The notes beneath the pieces are model-generated. The model was not told the DNA's origin. It worked only from the letters and a program-made list of their open reading frames with translations, and searched no databases. Both the position numbers and the translations under genes were made by a program. Shown here one piece after another: positions 15,829 through 25,904 of a DNA stretch of 64,000 bases; the first letter of the stretch is position 1; each line of letters opens with the position of its first letter. The DNA lies in contig CAJUGH010000022.1 of NCBI GenBank assembly GCA_910586215.1, positions 8,568 through 72,567 of the forward strand. Direction: 5' to 3'. Source of the DNA: an uncultured Acetatifactor sp. GTDB lineage: Bacteria; Bacillota; Clostridia; Lachnospirales; Lachnospiraceae.

Positions 15829-17898
15829 CTACACGGGAAGACGTAATACCTGCCCCACGCTTAGGGCATCACTGGTCAGCCCGTTCAGGCTCATGAGGAC
15901 AGCCACTGTGGTACCATACCGTCTGGCGATCTGCCAGAGGGAATCCCCCGGCTGCACCGTGTATTCCCTGTAACCGGAAGACTGGGTATCCGGGATCTTC
16001 AGTATCTGTCCGATGGTAAGCATGTCACCGGACAGCCCGTTCAAGGCTACAATGGCCTCCACGGTAGTACCGTACCTTCTGGCCAGGGTCCAGAGGGTAT
16101 CCCCGGCCCGGACAATATATTCCACATAGCCGGAGGCCTGGGAGGCCGGGATCTGTAACACCTGTCCGATATTCAGCAGGTCGCTGGACAGACCATTCAG
16201 GCGCTTGATGGTATCCACGGTGGTGTGATACTTCTGGGCAATCAGCCACAGGCTGTCACCGGGCTGTACGGTGTAGGTGATGGTGCCCGGTTCCGGGTTA
16301 GGTGTCGGCCCGGGAGATGGTTCCGGGGAAGGAGTGCCCGGTTCCGGAGTGGGCACATTCTGGTCGATACCCAGGTAGGTCCGGTACAGGGCATCCCAGG
16401 TGGCAGGTCCTACCATTCCATCGGGTTCCAGGCCCATTGTCCGCTGGAAGGCCGTTACGGCCTGGAGGGTCTTACTGCCAAAGGTACCGTCCTGGGCAGG
16501 TGCCGGTATGCCAGGGTAGTACTGGGAGATCACGTCCAGGAGATACTGCAGGGTAATCACATCCTGTCCCCTGGAACCCTGGCGCAGCACCGAGGAGGGA
16601 GGCACGGTTCCGATCCCTAGGGTGTTGCCTTCGCTGTCAAGCTCTGACAGCCTGGTTACTGCCGTGTACAGCCTGGAGATTTTATACCAGGTGGATTTTC
16701 CGACTATCCCATCAGGTGTGAGGTTAAAAACGCTCTGGAATTTCGTTACGGCAGCCCGTGTACTTTCCTGAAAGGAACCAGGAGGATCCGTGATGACAGG
16801 TATGGCAGGGTAATTTTTCCGGATCCGGTTCAGATAGGTCTGTATGGTCTGGACATCCAGCCCGGTACTGCCCACCCGCAGGGGCGTGCCGGGGTAGGAG
16901 GAGGGTACATTGGCTATGATATCTGTCTGAACGATCTCAATATCCTTGGGATAGTAGGAGCGCAGGATCTGCAGGGGGGACAGGCCCTGGTTTGCCAGGT
17001 TCACGCTCCCCCACTGGGACAGCCCGCTGCAGGTGACAGTGGTCCCGTTGCAGAAGGAAGTAAAATAAGGAGCAATCTGCCCCTGCCTTCGCACATACTG
17101 GTTGAAAATCTCGTCCACAATCCTGTTAATGGAACTGTAAACAGGCCGTCCATACACAAAGGCCTGGTCATAGGCAGTGCTGTTTGTAATATCGAAATTA
17201 TATCCGCGATTCTTATACCATTCCGTGTAGATCCTGTTCAAGGCAAATGTGATGATGGCATAGATATTGGCCCGCAGGGATGCCTCCGGCCAGGTAGCAT
17301 AGATTTCACTGCTGGCTACATTTTTCACGTAGTCCGGAAAAGATACCTGTACATTCGTGGCCTGGGAGGAGGGAGGACCCAGATGGACGGTAATGGGATT
17401 AGGGATCAGGACCTGGCGCAGCACCCTGGAATCCGGGGTCTGTGCCTGCTGGCCGGGCAACAGGGGAACTTTCCCTTCCTGGCTGACGGAGGCTTCCCCT
17501 TCCTGCCTGCGGGGTTCATCTGTCGCCACCGCAGGTCCGCCGATGGGCAGTTCCTCCTGGAGGGGAGTGCGCTGGGATTCCTGCATGGGAATCATGGATA
17601 AGGGCAGCAGCGCAGTCTCCCCGTCATAGATGGGGATGTCTGTCACATGGATCCAGTTAAAACCGGCAGCCTGGGCCAGGACATTGTAGCTTACATAGGG
17701 TGTCCCGGTGTAATAAGGGTTCTGGGAGAAACGCTTATCCAGGGTTTCCAGGGGAACGGTTCCTGTCTCCCCGTTCTCATTGGTAGTCAGCAAATAGACA
17801 GTATTGCCTGCATCATCCAGGATCCTGACCTGCACACCGGCCAGGGGAATGGCTTCCTGGGCGGTTCGGGCCTGTACGGTTAAATATCCGATTGCCAT
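15829..17898 (-). CDS. SpoIID-like / peptidoglycan-binding / triple LysM protein
   Basis: 689 residues. An N-terminal beta domain (GYLTVQARTAQEAIPLAGVQ, transthyretin-like) comes first. A region at about 195-330 with ASLRANIYAIITFALNRIYT resembles SpoIID-like amidase-enhancer modules. Two PG_binding_1 domains follow (about 345-405 and 435-505), then a Pro/Glu/Gly linker and three LysM motifs (YTVQPGDSLW, YIVRAGDTLW, YTVQPGDSLW) to the end. No signal peptide is visible, which suggests deposition from the mother cell in spore coat or cortex, though the role is inferred. Plausible RBS AAAGGAG lies 13 bases before ATG. It is monocistronic, flanked by a convergent hairpin. Confidence 0.8.
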   Translation of the reverse strand: MAIGYLTVQARTAQEAIPLAGVQVRILDDAGNTVYLLTTNENGETGTVPLETLDKRFSQNPYYTGTPYVSYNVLAQAAGFNWIHVTDIPIYDGETALLPLSMIPMQESQRTPLQEELPIGGPAVATDEPRRQEGEASVSQEGKVPLLPGQQAQTPDSRVLRQVLIPNPITVHLGPPSSQATNVQVSFPDYVKNVASSEIYATWPEASLRANIYAIITFALNRIYTEWYKNRGYNFDITNSTAYDQAFVYGRPVYSSINRIVDEIFNQYVRRQGQIAPYFTSFCNGTTVTCSGLSQWGSVNLANQGLSPLQILRSYYPKDIEIVQTDIIANVPSSYPGTPLRVGSTGLDVQTIQTYLNRIRKNYPAIPVITDPPGSFQESTRAAVTKFQSVFNLTPDGIVGKSTWYKISRLYTAVTRLSELDSEGNTLGIGTVPPSSVLRQGSRGQDVITLQYLLDVISQYYPGIPAPAQDGTFGSKTLQAVTAFQRTMGLEPDGMVGPATWDALYRTYLGIDQNVPTPEPGTPSPEPSPGPTPNPEPGTITYTVQPGDSLWLIAQKYHTTVDTIKRLNGLSSDLLNIGQVLQIPASQASGYVEYIVRAGDTLWTLARRYGTTVEAIVALNGLSGDMLTIGQILKIPDTQSSGYREYTVQPGDSLWQIARRYGTTVAVLMSLNGLTSDALSVGQVLRLPV

Positions 17899-18087
17899 AG
17901 CTTGAGATGTTCTCCTTTTTCTATAAAGATAGGTTGGGAACGATTCATGAACAGTTCCTTAGAATATCCATATGCTGCATCTGGCCTTATGGTTCCAGCT
18001 TACAGAAAATAGTAACCGTTCAGCCTGCTTACGGTTCTCTGGTGCCACCTGTGGCACAAAAAATAGGAAAATACCAATCGTTACCTA

Positions 18088-18116
18088 TTGTCACTATAAT
18101 AAAAATATGGTATAAT
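18088..18116 (+). promoter_or_regulatory. Sigma-A promoter of the BlaI-like gene
   Basis: TTGTCA, 17 bases, TATAAT, about 75 bases before the start codon. No obvious dyad operator of the BlaI TACA-type was identified by eye. Confidence 0.65.
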
Positions 18117-18192
18117 GGGTGTATGCAAGCAAGGGATATGACGGTAATAACCTGGCTGGCATAACGATATCAATTATATTGGAGGAAAACAG

Positions 18193-18522
18193 ATGAACCA
18201 AAGAGAAAGAGAAATCTTAAACGTCCTGTCGGAGAGCCAGGAGCCGCTGACATCCACCCAGATCTGCGATGCCAGGAAGAATTTTACGCAGAGCACAGTG
18301 ATCGCAGTGCTTCGGAAGCTTCTGGGCCAGGATCTGATTGAGACAAGGGGTGTCACCCACAGCGGCAAAGTGCTGACACGGCTGTTCGCAGTGACGCCGA
18401 AGGCCAAGGAGGCAGTGATTGCCCATTACCTCAAGGAGATGGAGGAGACACGGGGCATTGTCACAGCAGATGAGATCCGGGATGCTGCCCTGGCGGCAGG
18501 CATCGCTACCGGGAGAGGCTGA
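18193..18522 (+). CDS. BlaI/MecI-like winged-helix transcriptional regulator
   Basis: 109 residues. The first 70 form a winged helix (REREILNVLSESQEPLTSTQ then ICDARKN; STVIAVLRKLLGQDLIE as recognition helix; TRLFAVTPKAKEAV as wing and linker), as in BlaI/MecI/CopY repressors. The short C-terminal helix could dimerise. In characterised systems a membrane protease BlaR1 cleaves such repressors; none is seen here. RBS TTGGAGG precedes ATG. It has its own promoter and a terminator hairpin, and no neighbouring target gene is evident. Confidence 0.75.
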   Translation: MNQREREILNVLSESQEPLTSTQICDARKNFTQSTVIAVLRKLLGQDLIETRGVTHSGKVLTRLFAVTPKAKEAVIAHYLKEMEETRGIVTADEIRDAALAAGIATGRG

Positions 18523-18584
18523 CAAGCGCAGGAACCAGGCATCTGCCCGGGACTGTAAGGACAACATGGCACAGAATGGTATGG

Positions 18585-18618
18585 GAGACAGCCTGCAATT
18601 CAGATTGCAGGCTGTCTC
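18585..18618. terminator. Bidirectional terminator hairpin between blaI-like gene and recD2
   Basis: A perfect 15-bp stem GAGACAGCCTGCAAT / ATTGCAGGCTGTCTC with a 4-base loop, between two convergent genes. No T run follows, but the stem is very stable. Confidence 0.65.
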
Positions 18619-18636
18619 TGACTTACCTGGTATGGA

Positions 18637-20853
18637 TTATTCCTGACGGACGCCCTGGGACAGCCGCTCCCCCAGCATGGTGTTGCGCCTGGTCACGGTA
18701 ACGTTCCGGATGGCGTAACCCAGGGCTTTTTCGGTGCCTACCATCACCAGCATTTTCCTGGCCCGGGTGATACCCGTATAGACCAGGTTGCGTTGGAGCA
18801 TCACATAATGGTTCATAAGCATGGGCATGACCACAATGGGATATTCGGATCCCTGGGCCTTGTGGATGGTAGTGGCATAGGCCAGGGAAAGTTCATCCAG
18901 GTCCGTGATATCATACGCCACATTCCTGCCTTCATATTCTACAGTCAGGGCGCGGTCTGCCATGTTCACGGACGTGACCCTGCCAATATCCCCATTGAAT
19001 ATTTCTTTGTCATAGTTATTTCTGACCTGCATGACTTTATCCCCGGCCCGGTAACAGAAGCCGCTGCGGTACAGTCCTTCCCCCTGGGGATTCAAGGCCT
19101 GCTGCAGGGCCAGGTTCAGGCTGGTGGCTCCTGTCACCCCTTTTTGCATGGGGGTCAGCACCTGGATGGAGGCAGGATCCGTCCTGCAGTAGGCAGGAAG
19201 CTTTGTCTTTACCAATTGTACGATTTCGGCGGCAGCCGCTTCTGGATCTTCCATCCGCACGAAGAAGAAGTCACTGGTCTTCCCGCCGGAGAGATCCGGC
19301 ATCTGGCCGGAGTTGATCCGGTGGGCACTCTGGATGATCCGGCTTTCCATGGCCTGGCGGAAGATCTTGGTCAGACGCACCACCGGGAACTGACCGGAGT
19401 CAATGATGTCCCGGAGCACATTGCCGGCACCTACACTGGGAAGCTGGTCGATGTCACCCACCAGGATCAGGCGCATGGACGCAGGGACGGCCTTCAGCAG
19501 GGCATTCATCAGCACGGTGTCAATCATGGAGCATTCATCCACGATGAGCACGTCCCCCTCCAGGGGATTCTCCTCATTCTTCTGGTAGCCTTCCGGGGGC
19601 TTGCACTCCAGGAGCCGGTGAATGGTCCTGGCTTCCAGGCCGGTGGCTTCGGCCATGCGTTTGGCAGCCCTGCCCGTGGGAGCGGCCAGCAGGACTTTCA
19701 GCCCATATGTACGAAAGGCAGCGATAATGCCCTGGGTGGTAGTGGTCTTCCCTGTGCCGGGGCCTCCGGTGAGCACCATTACCTTGGCAGTGGCGGCCTG
19801 GCGGATGGCGGCAGCCTGTATGGCATCGTATTGCATGTGGACATGTTCTTCTATACGGGATACATCCACGGACAACTGGGAATTGCCCGTTTCCCTGCGG
19901 GCAGCCATAAGCCTCTGCCAGAGCCTGTCCCCTGCAGGGGTGGCCGCCAGCTTCAGCAGACGGCCCATGACGCCTGTCTCCGCGTGGAAAAAGGGCGGCA
20001 GGTAGATGGCATCTACCATCCGGGGCGTTTTCCCCTCCTCCTTTTTCCCAGGGTAGGAGACCAGGTCCTTGTCCTTCAGCATCTGGTCCATGGTCATGAC
20101 CACGAATTCCTGCCCGGCTTCCAGCAGGGAGGCAGCCCTGGCGGCAAGCTGGTCTCTCTCTGCATACACATGGCCTTCGTCTGCCAGTTCGCTTAAGGTG
20201 TACATGATACCGCTGCGCAGGCGTATGTAAGATTCCCTGCCGATCCCCAGCTTCCCTGCAATGGCATCTGCGGTCTTGAAGCCGATGCCCCAGATATCGT
20301 CTGCCAGCCGGTAGGGGTTCTCCCTTACCACAGGAATACTCTCATTCCCATACTGTCTGTATATCCTGGCGGCAAAGGCGGTGCTGACACCATGTTCCTG
20401 CAGGAAGACCATGATGTTCTTGACTTCCTTCTGCCGCTGCCAACTCTCTGCTATCTGGCAGACCCGTTTCCTGCCAATGCCTGGGATCTCCACCAGAAGT
20501 TCGATATTGTCCTCGATGACAGTGAAGGTGTCCACGCCGAATTTCTGTACAATCTTCCGGGCAAATTTTGGGCCTACGCCCTTGACCAGGCCGCTGCCCA
20601 GATATTTTTCCATGCCATAGACCGTGGCCGGAAGGGTCTCTTCCCAGCTTCTGGCGCAGAACTGCCGTCCGTACCGGGCATCCACTTTCCAGTCGCCTTC
20701 TGCCAGCAGGACGGAACCTACATTGGCATCCAGCAGGTTGCCTACCACGGTCACCAGGTCATCATAGCCTTTTACGCGCACTTTCAGCACACTGTAGCCG
20801 TTCTCCGGGTTCTGGTATGTAATTCTCTCTACCACACATCTGATCTGGGCCAA
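18637..20853 (-). CDS. recD2: ATP-dependent RecD-like DNA helicase RecD2
   Basis: 738 residues. 5'-3' superfamily 1B helicase involved in DNA repair and mismatch repair. N-terminal OB-like and helix-hairpin-helix region (KYLGSGLVKGVGPKFARKI, LVEIPGIGRKRV). Walker A LTGGPGTGKTTTTQG is near 350, Walker B VLIVDECSMID near 425, and QLPSVGAGNVLRDI and YATTIHKAQGSEYP follow as later helicase motifs. The length matches RecD2/YrrC and not RecBCD RecD. The start is TTG at 20853 with AAAGGAG seven bases upstream. A TGGTATAAT extended -10 lies at 20889-20897 on the same strand. Confidence 0.93.
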   Translation of the reverse strand: MAQIRCVVERITYQNPENGYSVLKVRVKGYDDLVTVVGNLLDANVGSVLLAEGDWKVDARYGRQFCARSWEETLPATVYGMEKYLGSGLVKGVGPKFARKIVQKFGVDTFTVIEDNIELLVEIPGIGRKRVCQIAESWQRQKEVKNIMVFLQEHGVSTAFAARIYRQYGNESIPVVRENPYRLADDIWGIGFKTADAIAGKLGIGRESYIRLRSGIMYTLSELADEGHVYAERDQLAARAASLLEAGQEFVVMTMDQMLKDKDLVSYPGKKEEGKTPRMVDAIYLPPFFHAETGVMGRLLKLAATPAGDRLWQRLMAARRETGNSQLSVDVSRIEEHVHMQYDAIQAAAIRQAATAKVMVLTGGPGTGKTTTTQGIIAAFRTYGLKVLLAAPTGRAAKRMAEATGLEARTIHRLLECKPPEGYQKNEENPLEGDVLIVDECSMIDTVLMNALLKAVPASMRLILVGDIDQLPSVGAGNVLRDIIDSGQFPVVRLTKIFRQAMESRIIQSAHRINSGQMPDLSGGKTSDFFFVRMEDPEAAAAEIVQLVKTKLPAYCRTDPASIQVLTPMQKGVTGATSLNLALQQALNPQGEGLYRSGFCYRAGDKVMQVRNNYDKEIFNGDIGRVTSVNMADRALTVEYEGRNVAYDITDLDELSLAYATTIHKAQGSEYPIVVMPMLMNHYVMLQRNLVYTGITRARKMLVMVGTEKALGYAIRNVTVTRRNTMLGERLSQGVRQE

Positions 20854-20888
20854 AACAAATCTCCTTTTCCGATTCCAGTTGTTACCAA

Positions 20889-20897
20889 ATTATACCA
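20889..20897 (-). promoter_or_regulatory. Extended -10 promoter element for recD2
   Basis: TGGTATAAT on the minus strand about 40 bases before the TTG start. No good -35 hexamer is seen. Confidence 0.4.
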
Positions 20898-20998
20898 GAA
20901 AAGCAAGGGATTGCATAGGTGCGATCCCGGTTTCTTCCCCTGCCCGATTCACAGGACATGGGAGAATATAACGGCCCTACTCATACCATTTGTGATGA

Positions 20999-21027
20999 TT
21001 GACTTTTCAATGACAGAACTTTATAAT
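20999..21027 (+). promoter_or_regulatory. Sigma-A promoter of the hybrid histidine kinase
   Basis: TTGACT, 17 bases, TATAAT, about 50 bases before ATG 21078. Confidence 0.65.
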
Positions 21028-21077
21028 AGGGACATAGAAAAGGATAGGGGCGAGACAGGGCACACAAGGAGGCACGA

Positions 21078-23654
21078 ATGAATCAGCATGCAAGGGATAT
21101 GAAAAGTATGAGAAATAAAACCATTAATTTTTTGATGTCAAGCTTGATTTTGGTGCTTTTACTGTGTGTGCTTATCTTTGTTTCATTGGGGACGATGACT
21201 GCCAGGGAAAGTGCCGATGCCATTGAGGAGATCGGAAGCTTCTACATGGCTGGGATGAGCCAGAAGATCACTTCCCATTTTTCCACGATTGTGGAACTGC
21301 GCCTGTCCCAGATCAGGGCGCTGGTGGAGACGGTTCCGCCCAGGGAAGACGGAATGGAGCAGATGCGTGAGGATCTGGAGTTCCATGCCAGGGCCAGGAA
21401 TTTTGACCAGCTGGCCTTCTATGGGGAGGATGGTTCCTTTGAGATGATATATGGGGATGAACTGCGTGTCATAGACCCGGAGCCGTTCCTGGCATCCCTG
21501 GGGCAGGGGAAGGAGAAGGTGGCGGTAGGGCTGAATGTCCAGGATGGGAAGATGGTACTTCTGGGGATCCCTTCCCGATACCCCATGCGTAACGGAAGCG
21601 AATCCATTGCACTGGTGGCGGCCCTGCCTGTGGAATATCTCAGCGATACCCTTGACCTGGGAGAAAGCAGCAAAGACGCCATGGAGTATTCCCATATTAT
21701 ACGGAAAGATGGCTCCTTTATCATCCGCGGCGCAGGCCTTCACCGGGAGAATTATTTTGAACGGCTCTGGGAGCAGTACGGGGAGGAAGACAAGGAGGTA
21801 CTGGAGACATATTTCGCCGGGTTGCAGCAGGCCCTGGATGAAGGAGTAGATTACTCCGACACCTTTACCCTGGGAGGATACAGGCAGCAGATCTATGGCA
21901 CTACGCTTCCGTTCTCGGAATGGTACCTGGTGACAGTGATGCCATACGGTAAGCTGGATGAGGTGATCAACGGGATCGGGGCCAGACGCATGGTGATGAT
22001 GATCGGCTCCTGTCTTGGAATCCTGGTGATACTCCTGTTTGTGTTCTTCAAGTATTTCAGGATCACCAGACAGCAGATGCGGGACCTGGATCATGCCAGG
22101 CAGGAAGCTGTCAGGGCTACCAGGGCCAAGAGTGAATTCCTGTCCAACATGAGCCATGATATCCGGACTCCCATGAATGCCATTGTGGGCATGACGGCCA
22201 TAGCTACGGCGAATATTGAGAACCAGGAGCAGGTAAAGCACTGCCTGCGCAAGATATCCCTCTCCAGCAAACATCTGCTGGGGCTGATCAATGATATCCT
22301 GGATATGTCCAAGATTGAGAGCGGCAAGATGACGCTGAATGTGGATCAGTTGTCTTTAAGGGAGGCGCTGGAAGGCATTGTGAGTATTACACAGCCCCAG
22401 GTCCGGGCGAAGAAGCAGAAGTTTGAAGTGCTGATCCATGACATTATCACGGAAAATGTGTGCTGCGACAGTGTGAGACTTAACCAGGTACTGCTGAATT
22501 TCCTGTCCAATGCAGTGAAGTTCACCCCGGAGGAAGGTTCCATTGACGTAGCCCTGTACCAGGAGGAATCCCCCAGGGGCGCGGCATATGTCAGGACCCA
22601 TATTACCATAAGGGATACAGGCATCGGCATGTCCCAGGAATTCATAGATAAAATATATGAGTCTTATGTCCGGGAAGATAATGCCAGGGTGCAGAAGACG
22701 GAAGGGGCCGGCCTGGGGATGGCCATTACCAAATATATTGTGGATGCCATGGGAGGCACCATTGAAATCAACAGCAAGAAGGGAGAGGGGACAGAATTCC
22801 ATGTGACCCTGGACATGGAGAAGGCTACGGTACAGGAAGCGGATATGGTCCTGCCCCAGTGGAACATGCTGGTGGTGGATGACGATGAGACCCTGTGCCA
22901 GACAGCCGTTTCTTCTTTAAAGGAGATCGGATTGACGGCAGACTGGACCCTGTCCGGGGAGAGTGCCCTGGAGATGGTGAAAAAGCGTCACAGCAGAGGG
23001 GATGACTACCAGATCATCCTGTTAGACTGGAAGCTGCCCGGAATGGATGGGATTGAGACAGCCCGCGCTATCCGCAGTGAGATTGGGGAGGATGTATCAC
23101 TGCTCCTAATCTCTGCCTACGACTGGGGCGAGATAGAGGAAAAGGCACGTGCAGCGGGAATCAGCGGGTTTATCTCTAAGCCCCTGTTTAAATCCACCCT
23201 CTTCTACGGACTGAAGAAATTTATGTGTACGGAGGAGCAGCAGGGAGAGGAGATAAAGGAATTTGACTTCCAGGGCAGACATATCCTGATGGCGGAAGAC
23301 AATGACTTGAACTGGGAGATTGCCAATGAATTGCTGTCTGAACTGGGCCTGCAGTTAGACTGGGCCGAGAACGGCCAGATCTGCGTGGAGATGTTCAACC
23401 AGTCTGAGGAAGGCTACTATAGCGCCATCCTGATGGATCTGAGGATGCCTGTGATGACAGGGTATGAGGCCGCCAGAAAGATACGGGGATCAGGGCGGGG
23501 GGATGCAAATATTCCCATCATTGCCATGACGGCAGATGCCTTTGCGGAGGATATCAAGAAGTGCCTGGATGTGGGCATGAATGCACATGTGGCAAAGCCC
23601 ATTGATGTGAAGATGGTGGCAAGGCTGCTGGAACAGTATATGGGCGGGCATTGA
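21078..23654 (+). CDS. Hybrid sensor histidine kinase with two receiver domains
   Basis: 858 residues. TM1 at about 17-38, an extracytoplasmic dCache-like sensor to about 305, TM2 at 308-326 (MVMMIGSCLGILVILLFVFF). HisKA has FLSNMSHDIRTPMNAIVG with phospho-acceptor His. The ATPase core has a NFLSNAVKF N-box, DTGIGMS and GAGLGMAITKYIV. The first receiver is LVVDDDETL...LLDWKLPGMDG; the second is ILMAEDNDLN...ILMDLRMPVMTG. There is no Hpt or output domain, so phosphate must pass to a separate protein, and no response regulator is adjacent. RBS AAGGAGG precedes ATG. It has its own promoter and terminator. The ligand is unknown. Confidence 0.92.
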   Translation: MNQHARDMKSMRNKTINFLMSSLILVLLLCVLIFVSLGTMTARESADAIEEIGSFYMAGMSQKITSHFSTIVELRLSQIRALVETVPPREDGMEQMREDLEFHARARNFDQLAFYGEDGSFEMIYGDELRVIDPEPFLASLGQGKEKVAVGLNVQDGKMVLLGIPSRYPMRNGSESIALVAALPVEYLSDTLDLGESSKDAMEYSHIIRKDGSFIIRGAGLHRENYFERLWEQYGEEDKEVLETYFAGLQQALDEGVDYSDTFTLGGYRQQIYGTTLPFSEWYLVTVMPYGKLDEVINGIGARRMVMMIGSCLGILVILLFVFFKYFRITRQQMRDLDHARQEAVRATRAKSEFLSNMSHDIRTPMNAIVGMTAIATANIENQEQVKHCLRKISLSSKHLLGLINDILDMSKIESGKMTLNVDQLSLREALEGIVSITQPQVRAKKQKFEVLIHDIITENVCCDSVRLNQVLLNFLSNAVKFTPEEGSIDVALYQEESPRGAAYVRTHITIRDTGIGMSQEFIDKIYESYVREDNARVQKTEGAGLGMAITKYIVDAMGGTIEINSKKGEGTEFHVTLDMEKATVQEADMVLPQWNMLVVDDDETLCQTAVSSLKEIGLTADWTLSGESALEMVKKRHSRGDDYQIILLDWKLPGMDGIETARAIRSEIGEDVSLLLISAYDWGEIEEKARAAGISGFISKPLFKSTLFYGLKKFMCTEEQQGEEIKEFDFQGRHILMAEDNDLNWEIANELLSELGLQLDWAENGQICVEMFNQSEEGYYSAILMDLRMPVMTGYEAARKIRGSGRGDANIPIIAMTADAFAEDIKKCLDVGMNAHVAKPIDVKMVARLLEQYMGGH

Positions 23655-23745
23655 AGAACCATGGAGGAGCCATTGAGGGCCGGAGCAGGGGCCAGCCACG
23701 GCCGGCAGGAACTGGCAGGAGTCAGGGATATACGCAGGAAAATAG

Positions 23746-23796
23746 AATTCCACATATCTGACGGCAATCTGGCCATGTCAGGTATGTGGAATTTTT
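23746..23796. terminator. Terminator between the kinase and 5'-nucleotidase genes
   Basis: AATTCCACATA...CTGAC pairs with GTCAG...TATGTGGAATT, followed by a T run on the plus strand. It lies between convergent genes and can serve both. Confidence 0.8.
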
Positions 23797-23807
23797 TCGA
23801 GGGCTAT

Positions 23808-25856
23808 TTATCTTCTGGCAGGGGATTTTCCTAGTAGCTTCCGAATGAGCTTTCCTATCAGCAGGAGGAGCAGGACCACCAGTATGACGGCCAGGAGCAG
23901 AACCAGTACAATGATGACGGCATACTTGTTGGGGGCTTTCAGCAGGTCACCCAGGGAGCGGCTGTCCTCCACTATCTTGCGTTCCAGGCTGCCCGCATAG
24001 AGGGAAGGCACATTAGGGATCCCGTCTGTATCTGTGTCCTGGAAAGAGGCCATGTAACCGGCTATGGCAGCCCAGGCTTTCAGTTCCTGGCCGTCTGTGG
24101 TGAGGATGGCATCTTCCATGTCCGTGATGGGAGTGCCGTCTGCAAACTTAGGCTGGATGGACAGGATTCCGTAGGACACATCTGTCACGGCTCCCAGCAT
24201 CTGGCCGCTGTAAAGGTCACACACCACCCGGTACAGGACATCGTCCTCTATCTGGACCGGATGGCCTTCCCAGTCTGACAGATGGCAGTCAGTGACCTTG
24301 TTCAGGATCAGCCGGTGGGGATTGAAGGTAAAGTCCAGCCCGCTGACATAGAGCCTGGCGGAGGGCATCAGATCCGACACGGAGGCGTCAATCTCTGCCC
24401 CTGTCTTCAGTTCTGCCCCGGTGAGGTAGATGCTGATCAGGGGATAGCCTGGAATGCCATCCCTGCCGATTCCCAGGGAATAGGCGTTGAACACATCTGC
24501 CACAGTCACATCCCCCACGGCGAAGGAATCCCGGACACATCCCGAAGGGACAATGGCGGCAGCCACAGGGACACCGTCATAGTCCTTTGCATGTTCCACG
24601 GCATACCGGAAGGAATCTGCCAGCAGGTTGCCCAGGTTGTGTTCCGTGTGGATATCATAGAGATCCTGGGAGGTGGCGAAGACAATGTCATTCTGTGCCA
24701 GCACCTGGTCTGCGTGATATCCGAAGCGGGAGAGGTAGGATGCATCCACCAGGCCTGCAAAACTGTCAATCTTCTCCTGGGTGGGCTGGTCTTCTTCCAC
24801 GGAAGGGGTAATGGGCAGGAGGTCATAGGAAACCATTTCCCAGCGCCCGTTTTCCTTCCTGCGCAGGGACAGGGAACCTAGGTTCTTGCCATATTCACCA
24901 CAGGAGACAATGTAAGTATCGCCCTGCTGCAGGGGCTGTTCCAGCACGGAATGGGTGTGGCCGCTGATGATCAGGTCAATCTCCGGCACCTTCCGGGCCA
25001 GGGTCTCATCTTCGGACTTGGACTTGTCGGGACTGGTGCCGCTGTGGGATACACAGACGATAAGGTCGGCGTCCTCCGTTTCCTGGATTTTCTTCACCAC
25101 TTCTGCCGCAGCCTCGGCGGCATCCCGGAATTCCAGCACACAGGTAGGGGCGCAGGCCAGGGAATCTACCCCGAAGACACCCAGTACGGCAATGTCCAGG
25201 TCCCCCTTCTGCACCATGGTGTAATCTGCCATGCCGTAGGCATCAAAGGCATCCCGCAGAAGCTGTTGTTCTGCTGTAAACCCCTTGGCCTCCATGGAAG
25301 CCCAGTCAATATTGCACAGGACCAGGCGTGGGACGGGATCCCCGCTTTTCCTGGCGGCATCCAGGGCACCAGCCAGCCCCTGGGAGCGGTAGTCGAACTC
25401 GTGGTTGCCCAGGGTGGTGACTTCACAGCCCAGCGCCCCCAGCATCCTGAGTTCCGGCGCCTCGCTGTCGAAAATGGTCTGCACCAGGGTACCCATGGAG
25501 AAATCTCCGGCATCCAGGAGCAGGGTGTCCGGGTGGAAAGCCATGGCCTGGTCCACCAGGGTCTTGATCCTGGCAAAGCCTCCTACAGTGGCCCCTTCCC
25601 CGTCCTGGACAGTGAGGAAGCTGTCCAGGTGGGAGTGGGTGTCGTGGAGAAAAAGGATATGGGCTTCCTGCGGCTGTTCTGCTGCCTGGGCCGGTCCAGA
25701 GTCTGCTTCGGCAACATCTGCAGGTCCGGGAGAGACTGTTGGCATCTCTGCCGCAGATGCGGTAAGGATGGACGGGGCAGAAAGCAGGAGAGCGGTCATG
25801 AGCAGCAGAAGCAATACAGGGGCACTGAATTTGTGGATACCTTGGTTACGTTTCAT
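23808..25856 (-). CDS. Membrane-anchored 5'-nucleotidase / cyclic phosphodiesterase family protein
   Basis: 682 residues. A signal peptide is at the N-terminus (VLLLLLMTALLLSAPS). The metallophosphatase domain has ILFLHDTHSHLDSF near 67, DAGDFSMGT near 113, GNHEFDY near 148 and ISGHTHS near 295. A UshA-type C-terminal domain runs from about 395 (NLGNLLADSFRYA). The end is a hydrophobic anchor (VIIVLVLLLAVILVVLLLLL) followed by KLIRKLLGKSPARR. Such enzymes dephosphorylate nucleotides outside the cell for purine scavenging. The C-terminal anchor is a plain membrane helix without an LPXTG motif. RBS AAAGGAG precedes ATG. Monocistronic. Confidence 0.88.
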   Translation of the reverse strand: MKRNQGIHKFSAPVLLLLLMTALLLSAPSILTASAAEMPTVSPGPADVAEADSGPAQAAEQPQEAHILFLHDTHSHLDSFLTVQDGEGATVGGFARIKTLVDQAMAFHPDTLLLDAGDFSMGTLVQTIFDSEAPELRMLGALGCEVTTLGNHEFDYRSQGLAGALDAARKSGDPVPRLVLCNIDWASMEAKGFTAEQQLLRDAFDAYGMADYTMVQKGDLDIAVLGVFGVDSLACAPTCVLEFRDAAEAAAEVVKKIQETEDADLIVCVSHSGTSPDKSKSEDETLARKVPEIDLIISGHTHSVLEQPLQQGDTYIVSCGEYGKNLGSLSLRRKENGRWEMVSYDLLPITPSVEEDQPTQEKIDSFAGLVDASYLSRFGYHADQVLAQNDIVFATSQDLYDIHTEHNLGNLLADSFRYAVEHAKDYDGVPVAAAIVPSGCVRDSFAVGDVTVADVFNAYSLGIGRDGIPGYPLISIYLTGAELKTGAEIDASVSDLMPSARLYVSGLDFTFNPHRLILNKVTDCHLSDWEGHPVQIEDDVLYRVVCDLYSGQMLGAVTDVSYGILSIQPKFADGTPITDMEDAILTTDGQELKAWAAIAGYMASFQDTDTDGIPNVPSLYAGSLERKIVEDSRSLGDLLKAPNKYAVIIVLVLLLAVILVVLLLLLIGKLIRKLLGKSPARR

Positions 25857-25904
25857 TTTGTTCTCCTTTCAAAGGTACAGGCACCTTTCCATATGCCATA
25901 TGGT

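Noticed and set aside
18793..20196. 467-codon plus-strand frame inside recD2
   Set aside because: RecD2 motifs on the minus strand are complete; the plus frame is a mirror reading.
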